This document shows, one piece after another, positions 1 through 11,246 of a DNA stretch of 64,000 nt; the stretch's first letter is position 1, and each line of letters opens with the position of its first letter. Location of the stretch: positions 2,666,001 through 2,730,000 of the forward strand of contig OZ244931.1 of NCBI GenBank assembly GCA_965222215.1. Direction: 5' to 3'. The notes below the pieces were generated by a model that worked only from the letters and a program-made list of their open reading frames with translations, made no database searches and was not told where the DNA came from. This stretch comes from JABJAG01 sp965222215 (lineage in GTDB: Bacteria; Pseudomonadota; Alphaproteobacteria; UBA6615). A program made the translations under genes and the position numbers.

Positions 1-983
1 AGCTGGACCTTCTCCATGTACTCGACCAGATCATGCTGCAGCTTCGAGTAGCGCTTCTCCTGCGCCGTCGAGAGCTGGTCGGACTTGTTCTTCATGCCGG
101 CGAGCCGCTGTTCCTGCAGCTTGCGCAGCTTCTTGTAGGTCTTGTCGATGTCCTCGAAGAGGCCGAGCACTTCCGGCTTCAGCTTCGCTTCCATCGCCGC
201 GAGCGACAGGTTCGCGCCCTCGTCGTCATCGTCGTCGTCGGAATCGCTGTTGTCGTTGTCGGCCTTCTTCGCGTCCGCGCCGTTGGCCTTCGCGGCCGAA
301 TTGTCGGCACCGTTCGCCTTGTTCTGGGCATTCGCCTGGGCGCCGCCGTTGGCCGAGTTGTCTTCGCCAGGTCCGCCGCTGTGGGTCGCATCCAAATCGA
401 TCACGTCGCGCAGCAGGATTTGTTCCTTATCCAGCGCGTCACGCCAGGCGATAATCGCGCGGATCGTCAGTGGGGATTCGCAAATGGCCCCGATCATCTT
501 CTCGCGGCCTGCCTCGATCCGCTTGGCGATGGCGATTTCGCCCTCGCGCGACAGCAGTTCGACCGAGCCCATCTCGCGCAAATACATTCGCACCGGGTCG
601 TCGGTGCGGCCCAGATCCTCTTCGCGCGTGGTGCGGGTCTTGGTGGCGGGCGCCGGCGTCTCTTCGGCGGCCTCTTCCTTGGTTTCGGCGGCCTTGGCTT
701 TCTCGCCGACCTTGTCGGCCTGCGCGGCGTTGTCGTCCTTCTCTTCTTCCTCGACGACGTTGATGCCCATCTCGGAAAGCTGGGCGAGCACATCCTCGAT
801 CTGCTCGGAAGAGACCTGCTCCTGAGGCAGCGTTTCGTTCAGCTCGTCATATGTGATGAACCCGCGCTCCTTGCCGCGCGCGATCATTTTCTTGACGCCC
901 TGCACAGAGCCGTCCATCAGCGGACCGTCGGTGTTTTCCTCGCGGTCCTCGGTTGCCTCTTCCTGGGCTTCGTTTCGTGCCAT
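1..983 (-). CDS. rpoD: RNA polymerase primary sigma factor RpoD (3' part outside window)
   Basis: Primary sigma-70 factor that recruits core RNA polymerase to housekeeping promoters. Only the N-terminal ~327 residues are inside the window; the reading frame runs open off base 1, so regions 2-4 are not seen. The start is the ATG at 983-981. Region 1.1 is acidic; region 1.2 is recognisable from about residue 129 by RMYLREMG followed by LLSREGE and AKRIEAGRE. Between about residues 200 and 260 there is an Asn/Ala/Asp-rich low-complexity insert ending in a run of aspartates, inside the non-conserved region that is long and variable in alphaproteobacterial RpoD. It lies 60 bases downstream of dnaG on the same strand, the classical primase-sigma factor arrangement. 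Identification is firm; the acidic insert is the only odd feature. Confidence 0.96.
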   Translation of the reverse strand, partial: MARNEAQEEATEDREENTDGPLMDGSVQGVKKMIARGKERGFITYDELNETLPQEQVSSEQIEDVLAQLSEMGINVVEEEEKDDNAAQADKVGEKAKAAETKEEAAEETPAPATKTRTTREEDLGRTDDPVRMYLREMGSVELLSREGEIAIAKRIEAGREKMIGAICESPLTIRAIIAWRDALDKEQILLRDVIDLDATHSGGPGEDNSANGGAQANAQNKANGADNSAAKANGADAKKADNDNSDSDDDDDDEGANLSLAAMEAKLKPEVLGLFEDIDKTYKKLRKLQEQRLAGMKNKSDQLSTAQEKRYSKLQHDLVEYMEKVQ

Positions 984-1043
984 ATTCGTCCCTCGCTGCG
1001 ACGCCCCCGAGCGACCGCGCATGTGTACGACTAAATCTGCTTC

Positions 1044-2861
1044 TTAAAGGCCGCCTGCACGCGAGCCTTCACGGACGAGATTGAGCAGTTTCTTGACATT
1101 CTCTTCGCTCATATCGCCCTTCGCGTCCCTCTCGGCATCCGCCCGGTCCAACTTCAGCCGCGACCGCGCGTAACCTGCCAGCATTTCGTCCAATGCGGCA
1201 CGCGCATCCAGGACCGTAGCCTCGGGCGCCGCGAAGGACGCCTGTCGGTACACCTGCGGATGCAACACCAACCCCAGCAGCCTTTCAAAACCGCTCTCGT
1301 TCAAATGGCGTCGCAGGTCACGGGTGTCAAGCACCGGCGCAGCGAACGCGTGGTTTAAAATCTCCCGGAGCAGGGTGTCAAGTTCCTTGCTTTGCAGGGA
1401 AATCCCCGTCAGGGCGTCGACGGCGTCGCCAATCAGGTCAGGATGGTTGACCAATGTCGCGACCAATATGCGCTCCTGCAGCGTTTTGATCGCCCCGATA
1501 TCGCCGCGCGCGCGCAATCCGGGGCTTGAAGCCCCCTGTTTCCGTCCGAAATCGGACCGGTTCGATCCGCGTCCGCCGAATTGGGACCGTCTCGCCTGGT
1601 AAAACAGGTCTCGCAGCCGGTCACGCAGCGCCTGCTGGTAATGATACTTCACGCTTTCGTCGGCGATCCTCGCCAGCCTGACGTTGATCCGCCGCTCGAG
1701 GTCGGCCCGCCGTTCGGGCGTGTCGAACCGTCCCGCGGACAATTCCGACTGCCAGATCACGTCGACCAGCTGGCGCGCACCGTTCAGCAAGGTTCGAAAG
1801 CCGTCCGCCCCGCGGTTGGCCACAAGAGAGTCCGGATCCTCGCCGGCCGGCAGGCCCATGAAGCGCAGCGTCTTGCCCGGCTTCAGGATCGGCAGCGCGC
1901 GTTCCGCCGCACGCAGCGCCGCACGTTCGCCCGCGTTGTCCCCGTCGAAACAAAGCACCGGCTCGTCGACGATGCGCCAGAGCAGGCCGATCTGGTCCTC
2001 CGTGACGGCGGTGCCGAGCGGCGCGACGGCGTTGGGCAGGCCCGCCTGCGCCAGCGCGATCACGTCGGTGTAGCCCTCGGCGACGATCACGGTACCCGAC
2101 GCCTTCGAGGCCTCGCGCGCCATGGCGTAGTTGTAGAGGTTGCGGCCCTTGTGGAAGAGCGGCGTTTCCGGCGAGTTCAAGTATTTCGGCTGGCCGTCTC
2201 CAAGGATGCGCCCGCCGAACGCGATCACGCGGCCACGCCCGTCGGAAATCGGGAACATCACGCGGTTGAAGAAATAGTCGCGCGGGTCGCCGCCCCCTTC
2301 TGGCATCTTGATCAGCCCCGCCTCGACCAGCTGCTCGCGGCGGATGCCCTTGCTCTCCATGGCCTGCAGCAATCGCCCCCGTCCGTCCGGCGCGAAACCG
2401 AGGCGGAACTGGCGGATCGTCTCGTCGGTAAACCCGCGCCCGCGCAGGTACTCGTAGGCGGCGCTACCTTCGGAGGCGCGCAGGTTTGCTTCGTACCAGG
2501 CGCACACGGCCTCGACGACGTCGTAGAGCGTCGCGCGCACCTTCGCGCGCGCCTTGTCCTCCGGCGTCGATTGCGGCACCTGCAGCCCTGCCTGCCCCGC
2601 CAGCTTCTCGACAGCCTCGGGAAAGCTCAGCCCCTCGGTCTCGATTGCGAAGGAGATGACGTCACCATGCGCGCCGCAGCCGAAGCAATGGTAGAAAGCC
2701 TTCTCGTCATTGACCGTGAAGGACGGCGTCTTTTCGTTGTGGAAAGGGCAGAGGCCGGAGAACTCGCGGCCCTTCTTGATCAGACGCACCTTCCGCCCCA
2801 CGACCTCCGACACCGGAAGCCGCGCGCGCAACTCATCGAGAAATTGCGGCGGGAAGGCCAT
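1044..2861 (-). CDS. dnaG: DNA primase DnaG
   Basis: Synthesises RNA primers for chromosome replication at the fork together with DnaB helicase. The 605-residue length is normal. The N-terminal CHC2 zinc ribbon is intact (Cys38, His41, Cys59, Cys62, in LCPFHNEKTPSF and HCFGCGAHG). The TOPRIM catalytic core follows at about residues 250-340, with the invariant Glu in VAEGYTDV and the acidic motif in CFDGDNAG. The C-terminal third is variable and would carry the helicase-interaction domain. The start ATG at 2861 gives the standard MAFPPQFLDELR opening. The gene sits between yqeY (86 bases upstream) and rpoD (60 bases downstream), so the three probably form a macromolecular-synthesis operon. The spacer upstream contains a perfect DnaA-box sequence (see separate entry). 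Confidence 0.98.
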   Translation of the reverse strand: MAFPPQFLDELRARLPVSEVVGRKVRLIKKGREFSGLCPFHNEKTPSFTVNDEKAFYHCFGCGAHGDVISFAIETEGLSFPEAVEKLAGQAGLQVPQSTPEDKARAKVRATLYDVVEAVCAWYEANLRASEGSAAYEYLRGRGFTDETIRQFRLGFAPDGRGRLLQAMESKGIRREQLVEAGLIKMPEGGGDPRDYFFNRVMFPISDGRGRVIAFGGRILGDGQPKYLNSPETPLFHKGRNLYNYAMAREASKASGTVIVAEGYTDVIALAQAGLPNAVAPLGTAVTEDQIGLLWRIVDEPVLCFDGDNAGERAALRAAERALPILKPGKTLRFMGLPAGEDPDSLVANRGADGFRTLLNGARQLVDVIWQSELSAGRFDTPERRADLERRINVRLARIADESVKYHYQQALRDRLRDLFYQARRSQFGGRGSNRSDFGRKQGASSPGLRARGDIGAIKTLQERILVATLVNHPDLIGDAVDALTGISLQSKELDTLLREILNHAFAAPVLDTRDLRRHLNESGFERLLGLVLHPQVYRQASFAAPEATVLDARAALDEMLAGYARSRLKLDRADAERDAKGDMSEENVKKLLNLVREGSRAGGL

Positions 2862-2934
2862 GAGCAGTCTGTGTCCGAATTGGTTACAACCCGAACACTA
2901 CCGCGTCACCGGCGTGGCGGCGATGACTGAATAG

Positions 2935-2943
2935 TGTGGATAA
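2935..2943 (-). promoter_or_regulatory. Consensus DnaA box upstream of dnaG
   Basis: On the minus strand this reads TTATCCACA, the perfect 9-mer consensus DnaA-binding site. It lies in the yqeY-dnaG spacer, about 74 bases upstream of the dnaG start, a position from which DnaA could influence dnaG-rpoD transcription. Seen: the exact match and location. Inferred: that it is used. A single 9-mer can occur by chance, and no second box was found beside it. Confidence 0.5.
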
Positions 2944-2947
2944 AGCG

Positions 2948-3406
2948 TCAGCCGCTCAGGCGGGCCTTCACGATGGCGCTGGCCTTGCCGAAGTCCATCT
3001 GGCCTGCGTAGTTCTCGCGCAGCGCGCCCATCACGGCGCCCATATCCTTCAGGCCACCGGCGCCCACGTCGGCGATGGTCTTGTCGACCGCCGCTTCCGT
3101 CGCGGCATCGTCGAGCTGTTCCGGCAGGAAGCGCTGGATGATCTCGATTTCCTCGGCTTCCTGTTCCGCGAGCTCCAGCCGGCCGCCCTTCTCGTACATG
3201 GAGATGGATTCGCGCCGCTGCTTCACCATGGTCTGCAGCATCTGCAGCACCTCATCATCGGGAATGCCGTCGGCGTTGCCCTTGCCCCGCGCCGCGATGT
3301 CGCGGTCCTTCAGAGCGGCCATGATCAGCCTCAAGGTCGAGACCGCGCGCTCGTCCTTCGCTTTCTGCGCATCCTTCAGGGCTTCGGGAAGCTGTTCTCG
3401 GAGCAT
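2948..3406 (-). CDS. yqeY: GatB/YqeY domain protein
   Basis: A 152-residue stand-alone GatB/YqeY-domain protein. The family resembles the tRNA-binding tail of the GatB subunit of Glu-tRNA(Gln)/Asp-tRNA(Asn) amidotransferase, but the free-standing form has no firmly assigned role. It is almost entirely helical and charged. Hallmarks are LRLIMAALKDRDI near the N terminus, a central segment with ISMYEKGGR and EIEIIQRFLPEQLD, and the C-terminal MGAVMGALRENYAG. Length and start (ATG 3406) are typical. It is the first gene of the probable yqeY-dnaG-rpoD operon, a linkage frequent in alphaproteobacteria, and diverges from carA across a 267-base spacer. Confidence 0.93.
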   Translation of the reverse strand: MLREQLPEALKDAQKAKDERAVSTLRLIMAALKDRDIAARGKGNADGIPDDEVLQMLQTMVKQRRESISMYEKGGRLELAEQEAEEIEIIQRFLPEQLDDAATEAAVDKTIADVGAGGLKDMGAVMGALRENYAGQMDFGKASAIVKARLSG

Positions 3407-3523
3407 GGTTTCTGGCCTTTTGTCGGAAGCCGGGGACGGTAACGGATTTGACCGAGGAGCGCAATCATATGCGCTGCGTTCTAACTATCTGTTTTTATTA
3501 TATATTTCCATCCCCAGCCTCGC

Positions 3524-3552
3524 TTGACGACTCCCGCCGGGTGCCGTAAACA
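3524..3552 (+). promoter_or_regulatory. Candidate sigma-70 promoter for carAB
   Basis: TTGACG (3524-3529) and TAAACA (3547-3552) are separated by exactly 17 bases and lie about 120 bases upstream of the carA start at 3674. The yqeY-carA spacer (3407-3673) contains an AT-rich patch at about 3480-3512 just before this element; nothing else recognisable is present. A leader of roughly 115 nt before carA would result. This is a match by eye to the consensus, not a mapped start. Confidence 0.5.
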
Positions 3553-3673
3553 ACCCGGCAATTTGCGCGCCCCCGAAAGCGCGCACCGGCTTGCGCAGCG
3601 GCCGGATTGCGAAACATCTTTACCCGGCGGCCCGCGCCTTGCGGCGGCCCGCCACCCCGAGGACCGAAGCGAT

Positions 3674-4846
3674 ATGGCCGCTTCCGCGCCACAGGACCGG
3701 AGCCAGCCCGATTGGGCCACCGGGGCATTGGTCCTGCCCGATGGCGACGTTTTCTGGGGCCGTGGCATCGGCGCGACGGGGGCGTCGGTCGGCGAGGTCT
3801 GCTTCAACACCTCGCTCACCGGCTATCAGGAAATCATGACCGACCCGTCCTACGCGGGTCAGATCATCACCTTCACATTCCCCCATATCGGCAATGTCGG
3901 CGCGAACGCCGAGGACGTGGAGACCACCACGCCGGCCGCGCGCGGCTGTATCCTGCGCGCGGACATCACCGACCCGTCGAACTGGCGCGCCGCCCAGCAT
4001 CTCGACACCTGGCTGAAGTCCATGGACATGGTCGGGATCGCGGGCGTCGACACGCGCCGCCTGACCCGCCGCATCCGCGATGCCGGCGCGCCCAACGGCG
4101 CCATCGTCCACAAGCCCAAGGGGGCCATCAACACGGCCACGATGCGCGCGGCGGCGAGCGACTGGCTCGGGCTCGAAGGCACCGACCTCGCCAAGGAGGT
4201 CTCCTGCACCCAGACCTACGACTGGACGGAGACCCGCTGGAAACTCGGTGAAGGCTACGGCGAACTGAAGAAACCAAAGCGCCATGTGGTCGCGGTGGAT
4301 TTCGGCGCCAAGCGCAACATCCTGCGCTGCCTGGCGGACCTCGACTGCAAGGTCACCGTCGTGCCCGCCTCGGCCACGGCCAAGGAAGTGCTCGGCCACA
4401 AGCCCGACGGGGTATTCCTGTCCAACGGCCCGGGCGACCCGGCCGCGACGGGCGAATACGCCGTGCCGATGATCGGTGACGTGCTGGCGTCGGGCACGCC
4501 GACGTTCGGCATCTGCCTCGGCCACCAGATGCTTGCGCTCGCCGTCGGCGCGAAGACCGAAAAGATGCACCACGGCCACCGCGGCGGGAACCACCCGGTG
4601 AAGGACCTCGCCACCGGCAAGGTGGAGATCACCAGCCAGAACCACGGCTTCGTGGTGATCGAGAAATCCCTGCCCGCCAATGTCGAGATGAGCCACGTCT
4701 CGCTGTTCGACGGCTCGCTGGAGGGCATCCGCGTCAAGGACGCCCCGGCGTTCTCCGTTCAGTACCACCCGGAAGCCTCGCCCGGCCCCCACGACAGCCA
4801 CTACCTGTTCGAGCGGTTTGTCGAGATGATCGACGGCGGGAAATAG
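3674..4846 (+). CDS. carA: Carbamoyl-phosphate synthase small (glutaminase) subunit
   Basis: Hydrolyses glutamine and channels ammonia to CarB for carbamoyl phosphate, feeding arginine and pyrimidine synthesis. With the ATG at 3674 the protein is 390 residues, the normal size; the open frame continues upstream to 3524, but that extension is arginine/proline-rich and not CarA-like. The N-terminal domain shows TGYQEIMTDPSYAGQI; the C-terminal class I glutamine amidotransferase has the nucleophile Cys in FGICLGHQMLALA and the His/Glu pair in QYHPEASPGPHDS. The stop codon is followed at once by the carB start, so the two are co-translated. Upstream divergent gene is yqeY. Confidence 0.97.
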   Translation: MAASAPQDRSQPDWATGALVLPDGDVFWGRGIGATGASVGEVCFNTSLTGYQEIMTDPSYAGQIITFTFPHIGNVGANAEDVETTTPAARGCILRADITDPSNWRAAQHLDTWLKSMDMVGIAGVDTRRLTRRIRDAGAPNGAIVHKPKGAINTATMRAAASDWLGLEGTDLAKEVSCTQTYDWTETRWKLGEGYGELKKPKRHVVAVDFGAKRNILRCLADLDCKVTVVPASATAKEVLGHKPDGVFLSNGPGDPAATGEYAVPMIGDVLASGTPTFGICLGHQMLALAVGAKTEKMHHGHRGGNHPVKDLATGKVEITSQNHGFVVIEKSLPANVEMSHVSLFDGSLEGIRVKDAPAFSVQYHPEASPGPHDSHYLFERFVEMIDGGK

Positions 4847-8122
<3,276 letters not shown>

Positions 8123-8130
8123 ACGGCTTA

Positions 8131-8190
8131 ACCCGCCGGACGTTCGTCGAAGGCCGAAATCGGCCGGACACGACCAGCGGCGGGTCTTTT
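8131..8190 (+). terminator. Branched hairpin terminator after carB
   Basis: An outer stem ACCCGCCG (8131-8138) pairs with CGGCGGGT (8178-8185) and encloses an inner GGCCGA/CGGCC hairpin; a short T run follows (8187-8190). It lies just after the carB stop and before greA, so it fits an intrinsic terminator for carAB, although the T run is short. Confidence 0.6.
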
Positions 8191-8259
8191 CGTCTGTCAA
8201 AGCCCTTCTATGGCGACCGGCCGCACGGTGCGGACGGCGTGTGAGCGAGTGATCGGATC

Positions 8260-8733
8260 ATGGACAAGCTCCCGATGACGCAGGAGGGCCACAAGGCCCT
8301 GCAGGAAGAACTCCGGAACCTCAAGCAGGTCGAACGCCCGGCGATCGTGAAAGCGATCGCGGCGGCGCGCGAACACGGCGATCTCTCGGAAAACGCCGAG
8401 TATCATGCCGCGCGCGAGCGCCAGAGCTTTATCGAGGGCCGAATCGGTGAACTTGAGGACGCGACCAAGCGCGCCGAGGTCATCGACACATCCAAGCTGA
8501 AGGGCAAGACCGTGCGCTTCGGCGCGACGGTGAAGCTGGCGGACGAGGAAACCGACGAGGAAATCACCTATCAGCTCGTCGGCGAATTCGAGGCCGACAT
8601 CGAGAAGCGCAAGATCTCGATCCAGTCACCGCTCGGCAAGGCCCTGATCGGCCGCGAGGTCGGCGACAGCGTCGAGGTGACCACGCCGAACGGCGTGCGC
8701 TACTTCGAGGTCGTGACCGTCCGCTTCAAGTAG
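8260..8733 (+). CDS. greA: Transcription elongation factor GreA
   Basis: Rescues backtracked RNA polymerase by stimulating transcript cleavage in the secondary channel. The 157-residue size is standard. The N-terminal antiparallel coiled coil (residues about 8-75) carries the tip acidic pair in EHGDLSENAEYHAARE, needed for cleavage stimulation. The C-terminal FKBP-like domain ends in PLGKALIGREVGDSVEV and YFEVVTVRF, typical of the family. The ATG at 8260 follows GATCGG. The gene stands alone downstream of carB, separated by the terminator at 8131-8190, and is followed by a palindromic intergenic repeat. Confidence 0.97.
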   Translation: MDKLPMTQEGHKALQEELRNLKQVERPAIVKAIAAAREHGDLSENAEYHAARERQSFIEGRIGELEDATKRAEVIDTSKLKGKTVRFGATVKLADEETDEEITYQLVGEFEADIEKRKISIQSPLGKALIGREVGDSVEVTTPNGVRYFEVVTVRFK

Positions 8734-8788
8734 GGTGGCAACTGCGTCTCATTCAGGGGCCTACGCCGAGCGATATCGCCTGATTGCG

Positions 8789-8855
8789 CCCTCACCCTGA
8801 GCCTGTCGAAGGGCGAGGGCGAAACCCTCATTCTTCGACAAGCTCAGCATGAGGG
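8789..8855. repeat. Interspersed palindromic repeat (TTCGACAGGCTCAGGGTGAGGG type)
   Basis: Two arms of about 24 bases, CCCTCACCCTGAGCCTGTCG... (8789-8812) and its imperfect complement CTTCGACAAGCTCAGCATGA... (8832-8855), are separated by about 19 bases. The arm sequence belongs to a class of intergenic repeats seen widely in alphaproteobacterial genomes. It lies between convergent greA and the Lrp-type gene and could double as a bidirectional RNA end structure, though no T run follows. Confidence 0.8.
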
Positions 8856-8907
8856 TATTTCCGAAACAGCGCACAGCGCTGGTATGAAGCACTGCGTGCT
8901 CCGAGTC

Positions 8908-9435
8908 CTACCCCTCCGGCTCGTCGACCGGAACGCTGGACTCGTATTTCGAACTCCGGATCACCTGGAACGTCTGGACCGTCGACACATGCGGCGCGGC
9001 CGTCAGGCGCGCAGTAAGTTCGTTCTCATGGGCGGTGTTGCGCGCCACGATGCGCAGCATGAAATCGCCGCCGCCACGAACCATGTCGCACCGGCGCACC
9101 TCCGGCCAGTTCCGCATCTGGCGCTCGAACTCCGTCAGCACCGCCTCGGACTGGCTGTCGAGGCCGACGAGTGCGTGAAACGCGACCTCGTAGCCCAGAA
9201 GCTCGGCGTCGAGCTCGGCGTTGTAGCCCTTGATATAGCCGGCCGCTTCCAGCGCGCGCACGCGGCGCAGGCACGGCGGCGCGGATATGCCGGCGCGGCG
9301 GGCCAGTTCCACATTGGTGATGCGGCCTTCGTCGCGCAGGTTGCTCAGGATGCGGCGGTCGATCGCATCCAGCTTCACTTTTCGCTTCTCGGTGGGCTTG
9401 TCGTCGACGCCGTGCCCGGAATCTGTGTCCGCCAT
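8908..9435 (-). CDS. Lrp/AsnC family transcriptional regulator
   Basis: A 175-residue feast/famine regulator. The N-terminal AsnC-type helix-turn-helix is at about residues 20-75 (LDAIDRRILSNL, VELARRAGISAPPCLRRVRAL), followed by the RAM ligand-binding and dimerisation domain (VRRCDMVRGGGDFMLRIVARN). A charged N-terminal extension of about 20 residues precedes the HTH. The ATG at 9435 is preceded by GAGAG. It diverges from the ELM1-like gene at 9620 across 184 bases; Lrp-type proteins often regulate a divergent neighbour, but no operator is evident. Target ligand unknown. Confidence 0.93.
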   Translation of the reverse strand: MADTDSGHGVDDKPTEKRKVKLDAIDRRILSNLRDEGRITNVELARRAGISAPPCLRRVRALEAAGYIKGYNAELDAELLGYEVAFHALVGLDSQSEAVLTEFERQMRNWPEVRRCDMVRGGGDFMLRIVARNTAHENELTARLTAAPHVSTVQTFQVIRSSKYESSVPVDEPEG

Positions 9436-9619
9436 CTCTCGGGTATTCTCCAGGTCGGCCGGCGTCGCGGCGCGGAGCCGAACCCCGTGGGAATCGCAGG
9501 GGTCCGTGCCTATAGTTGCGTTCCTTGCTGTGGGTCGGATGCTAGCAGGTTGTAATTATATTTCAATTGCATCGGAGCCCGTTCGGCTCATCCCTTGGTC
9601 TTAGATTGGCCGTGACGAC

Positions 9620-10594
9620 GTGACCGATTTCCCATTACAGAGCGAACTGACGTGCTGGATTCTGACGGACGGCAAGGTCGGCATGGTCAACCAGTGCCGC
9701 GGCCTTGCGGAGATCGTGGGCGTTGAGCCGGTTTCCAAGGTGATCGGCCAGCGCGCGCCGTGGCGATGGCTGCCGGCGGCGCTGACACCGGCGTCCCTGA
9801 GTGTCCTGAAACGAAAATCGGACCCGATCGCGCCGCCCTGGCCTGACCTCCTCATCGCCAGCGGCCGCAAGTCCGTCGCCCCGGCACGCGCCATCCGGCG
9901 AGCGAGCGGCGGAAAGACATTCTGCGTCCAGATCCAGGACCCGGGCGTTTCGCTTCTGGCGTTCGATCTCGTCGTCGCGCCGGAGCATGACGGCCTGGAG
10001 GGCGACAACGTGATTTCAACTGCCGGGTCGATGCACGGCGTCAACGCGGCCGTGCTGGCGGACGCGCGGGCGCGGTTCGCCAGCTATTTGGCGGACCTGC
10101 CCCGCCCGCTGCTTTCCGTGCTGCTGGGGGGCGACAATGCCGTCTACCGGATGACCGAGGCATTCAGCCGGAAACTCGCCGATGACCTGGGCCGGATTGC
10201 GCGAGAGGGCAACTGGGGCGTCGCCGTCACGCCGTCGCGCCGCACGCCCGAACACGCGCGGCGCGCAATCGCCGACGCACTCGACGGCACGCCCGCGCGC
10301 ATCTGGGACGAAACCGGAGAAAACCCCTATCCAGGCCTGCTCGCCCATGCCGACGCGATTGTCGTCACCTGCGATTCCGTGAACATGGTCACCGAGGCCG
10401 CGGCTACCGGAAAACCCGTGCATGTCGCACACCTCGAGGGCGGTTCGGACAAGTTCCGGCGGTTCCATGCCGGGATGGAGGCGCGCGGAATCACGCGATC
10501 GTTCACGGGGCAGCTCGAGAGCTGGGACTACGCCCCGCTCGACGAAACGAAAGCCGTCGCCGAAGAGGTTCGCCGGCGCATTGCAATTGGCTGA
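9620..10594 (+). CDS. ELM1-like (DUF1022) protein
   Basis: A 324-residue member of the mitochondrial-fission ELM1 family, which is widespread in alphaproteobacteria and from which the plant protein is thought to derive. The family has a GT-B glycosyltransferase-like fold but no proven enzymatic role. Recognisable segments are WILTDGKVGMVNQCRGLAE at the N terminus, LLIASGRKSVAPARAI, VQIQDPG, LLGGDNAVYR, and the C-terminal VTCDSVNMVTEAAATGKPV and KFRRFH motifs resembling nucleotide-sugar-binding loops. The start is GTG 9620, because an in-frame stop prevents use of the GTG at 9612. It is followed 21 bases later by a 2-oxoglutarate oxygenase and then the unknown 658-residue protein, probably one transcript. 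Confidence 0.88.
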   Translation: MTDFPLQSELTCWILTDGKVGMVNQCRGLAEIVGVEPVSKVIGQRAPWRWLPAALTPASLSVLKRKSDPIAPPWPDLLIASGRKSVAPARAIRRASGGKTFCVQIQDPGVSLLAFDLVVAPEHDGLEGDNVISTAGSMHGVNAAVLADARARFASYLADLPRPLLSVLLGGDNAVYRMTEAFSRKLADDLGRIAREGNWGVAVTPSRRTPEHARRAIADALDGTPARIWDETGENPYPGLLAHADAIVVTCDSVNMVTEAAATGKPVHVAHLEGGSDKFRRFHAGMEARGITRSFTGQLESWDYAPLDETKAVAEEVRRRIAIG

Positions 10595-10615
10595 GTCGCG
10601 GCCTATTCAATCGGC

Positions 10616-11233
10616 ATGGCAGTCATCGACATTCAGGCCATCGATGCCGCGCCGGTAGGGCGCGATCCGTTCGATCACGTGCTCGTTTCCGGGGTCGTGA
10701 CGAAGGCGGCGCTCGATGCCGCGAACGAGGACTTCCCGGTCATCGACAAGCCCGGCAGTTTCCCGACCGGGCAACTGGACTATGGACCGGGGTTCGCCGC
10801 ACTTCTGGAAGCGCTCGAGGGACCGGAGTTCGCCCGCGCGCTCGGCAACAAGCTGGATATCGAACTGGTCGGCAAACCGACGATGGTGACCGTGCGCGGG
10901 CGCGCCCGGCCGACCGACGGGAAAATCCACATCGATTCGTCGGGCAAGCTCGTCACGGTGCTGCTCTATATGAACCCGTCATGGGAAGAGCCGGGCGGCC
11001 AGTTGCGCCTGCTGCGCACCCCCGACAACCTGGACGACTACGCCGTCGAGGTGCCGCCCGACGAAGGCACGCTGCTGGCATTCCCCTGTATCGAAAACGC
11101 CTGGCACGGCCACCAGCCGTTTGAGGGCGAACGGCGCACCATCCAGCTCAACTGGGTGACAAGCCGGGCGTACAAGACGCGTGAGCAGGTGCGCCACTCG
11201 ATCTCCGCTTTCTTCAAGAAGCTCAAAAGCTAG
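10616..11233 (+). CDS. 2-oxoglutarate/Fe(II) oxygenase family protein
   Basis: A 205-residue protein with a double-stranded beta-helix oxygenase signature: a facial triad of His105-x-Asp107 (GKIHIDSSGK) with a distal His near 164-166 (ENAWHGHQPF), and a 2-oxoglutarate-binding Arg at 173/174 (ERRTIQLNW). The family hydroxylates proteins, amino acids or small molecules; the substrate is not evident. A short basic tail ends in FFKKLKS. The start ATG at 10616 follows the ELM1-like stop by 21 bases, and the following gene begins 13 bases after its stop. The operon context (ELM1-like, oxygenase, repeat protein) suggests a shared but unknown pathway, perhaps modification of a surface molecule or protein. 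Confidence 0.85.
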   Translation: MAVIDIQAIDAAPVGRDPFDHVLVSGVVTKAALDAANEDFPVIDKPGSFPTGQLDYGPGFAALLEALEGPEFARALGNKLDIELVGKPTMVTVRGRARPTDGKIHIDSSGKLVTVLLYMNPSWEEPGGQLRLLRTPDNLDDYAVEVPPDEGTLLAFPCIENAWHGHQPFEGERRTIQLNWVTSRAYKTREQVRHSISAFFKKLKS

Positions 11234-11246
11234 GCAGGCGCGACCG

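Noticed and set aside
3620..4801. Long minus-strand open frame opposite carA
   Set aside because: Arg/Gly/Val-rich translation without motifs, fully antisense to a certain gene; typical shadow frame in GC-rich DNA.
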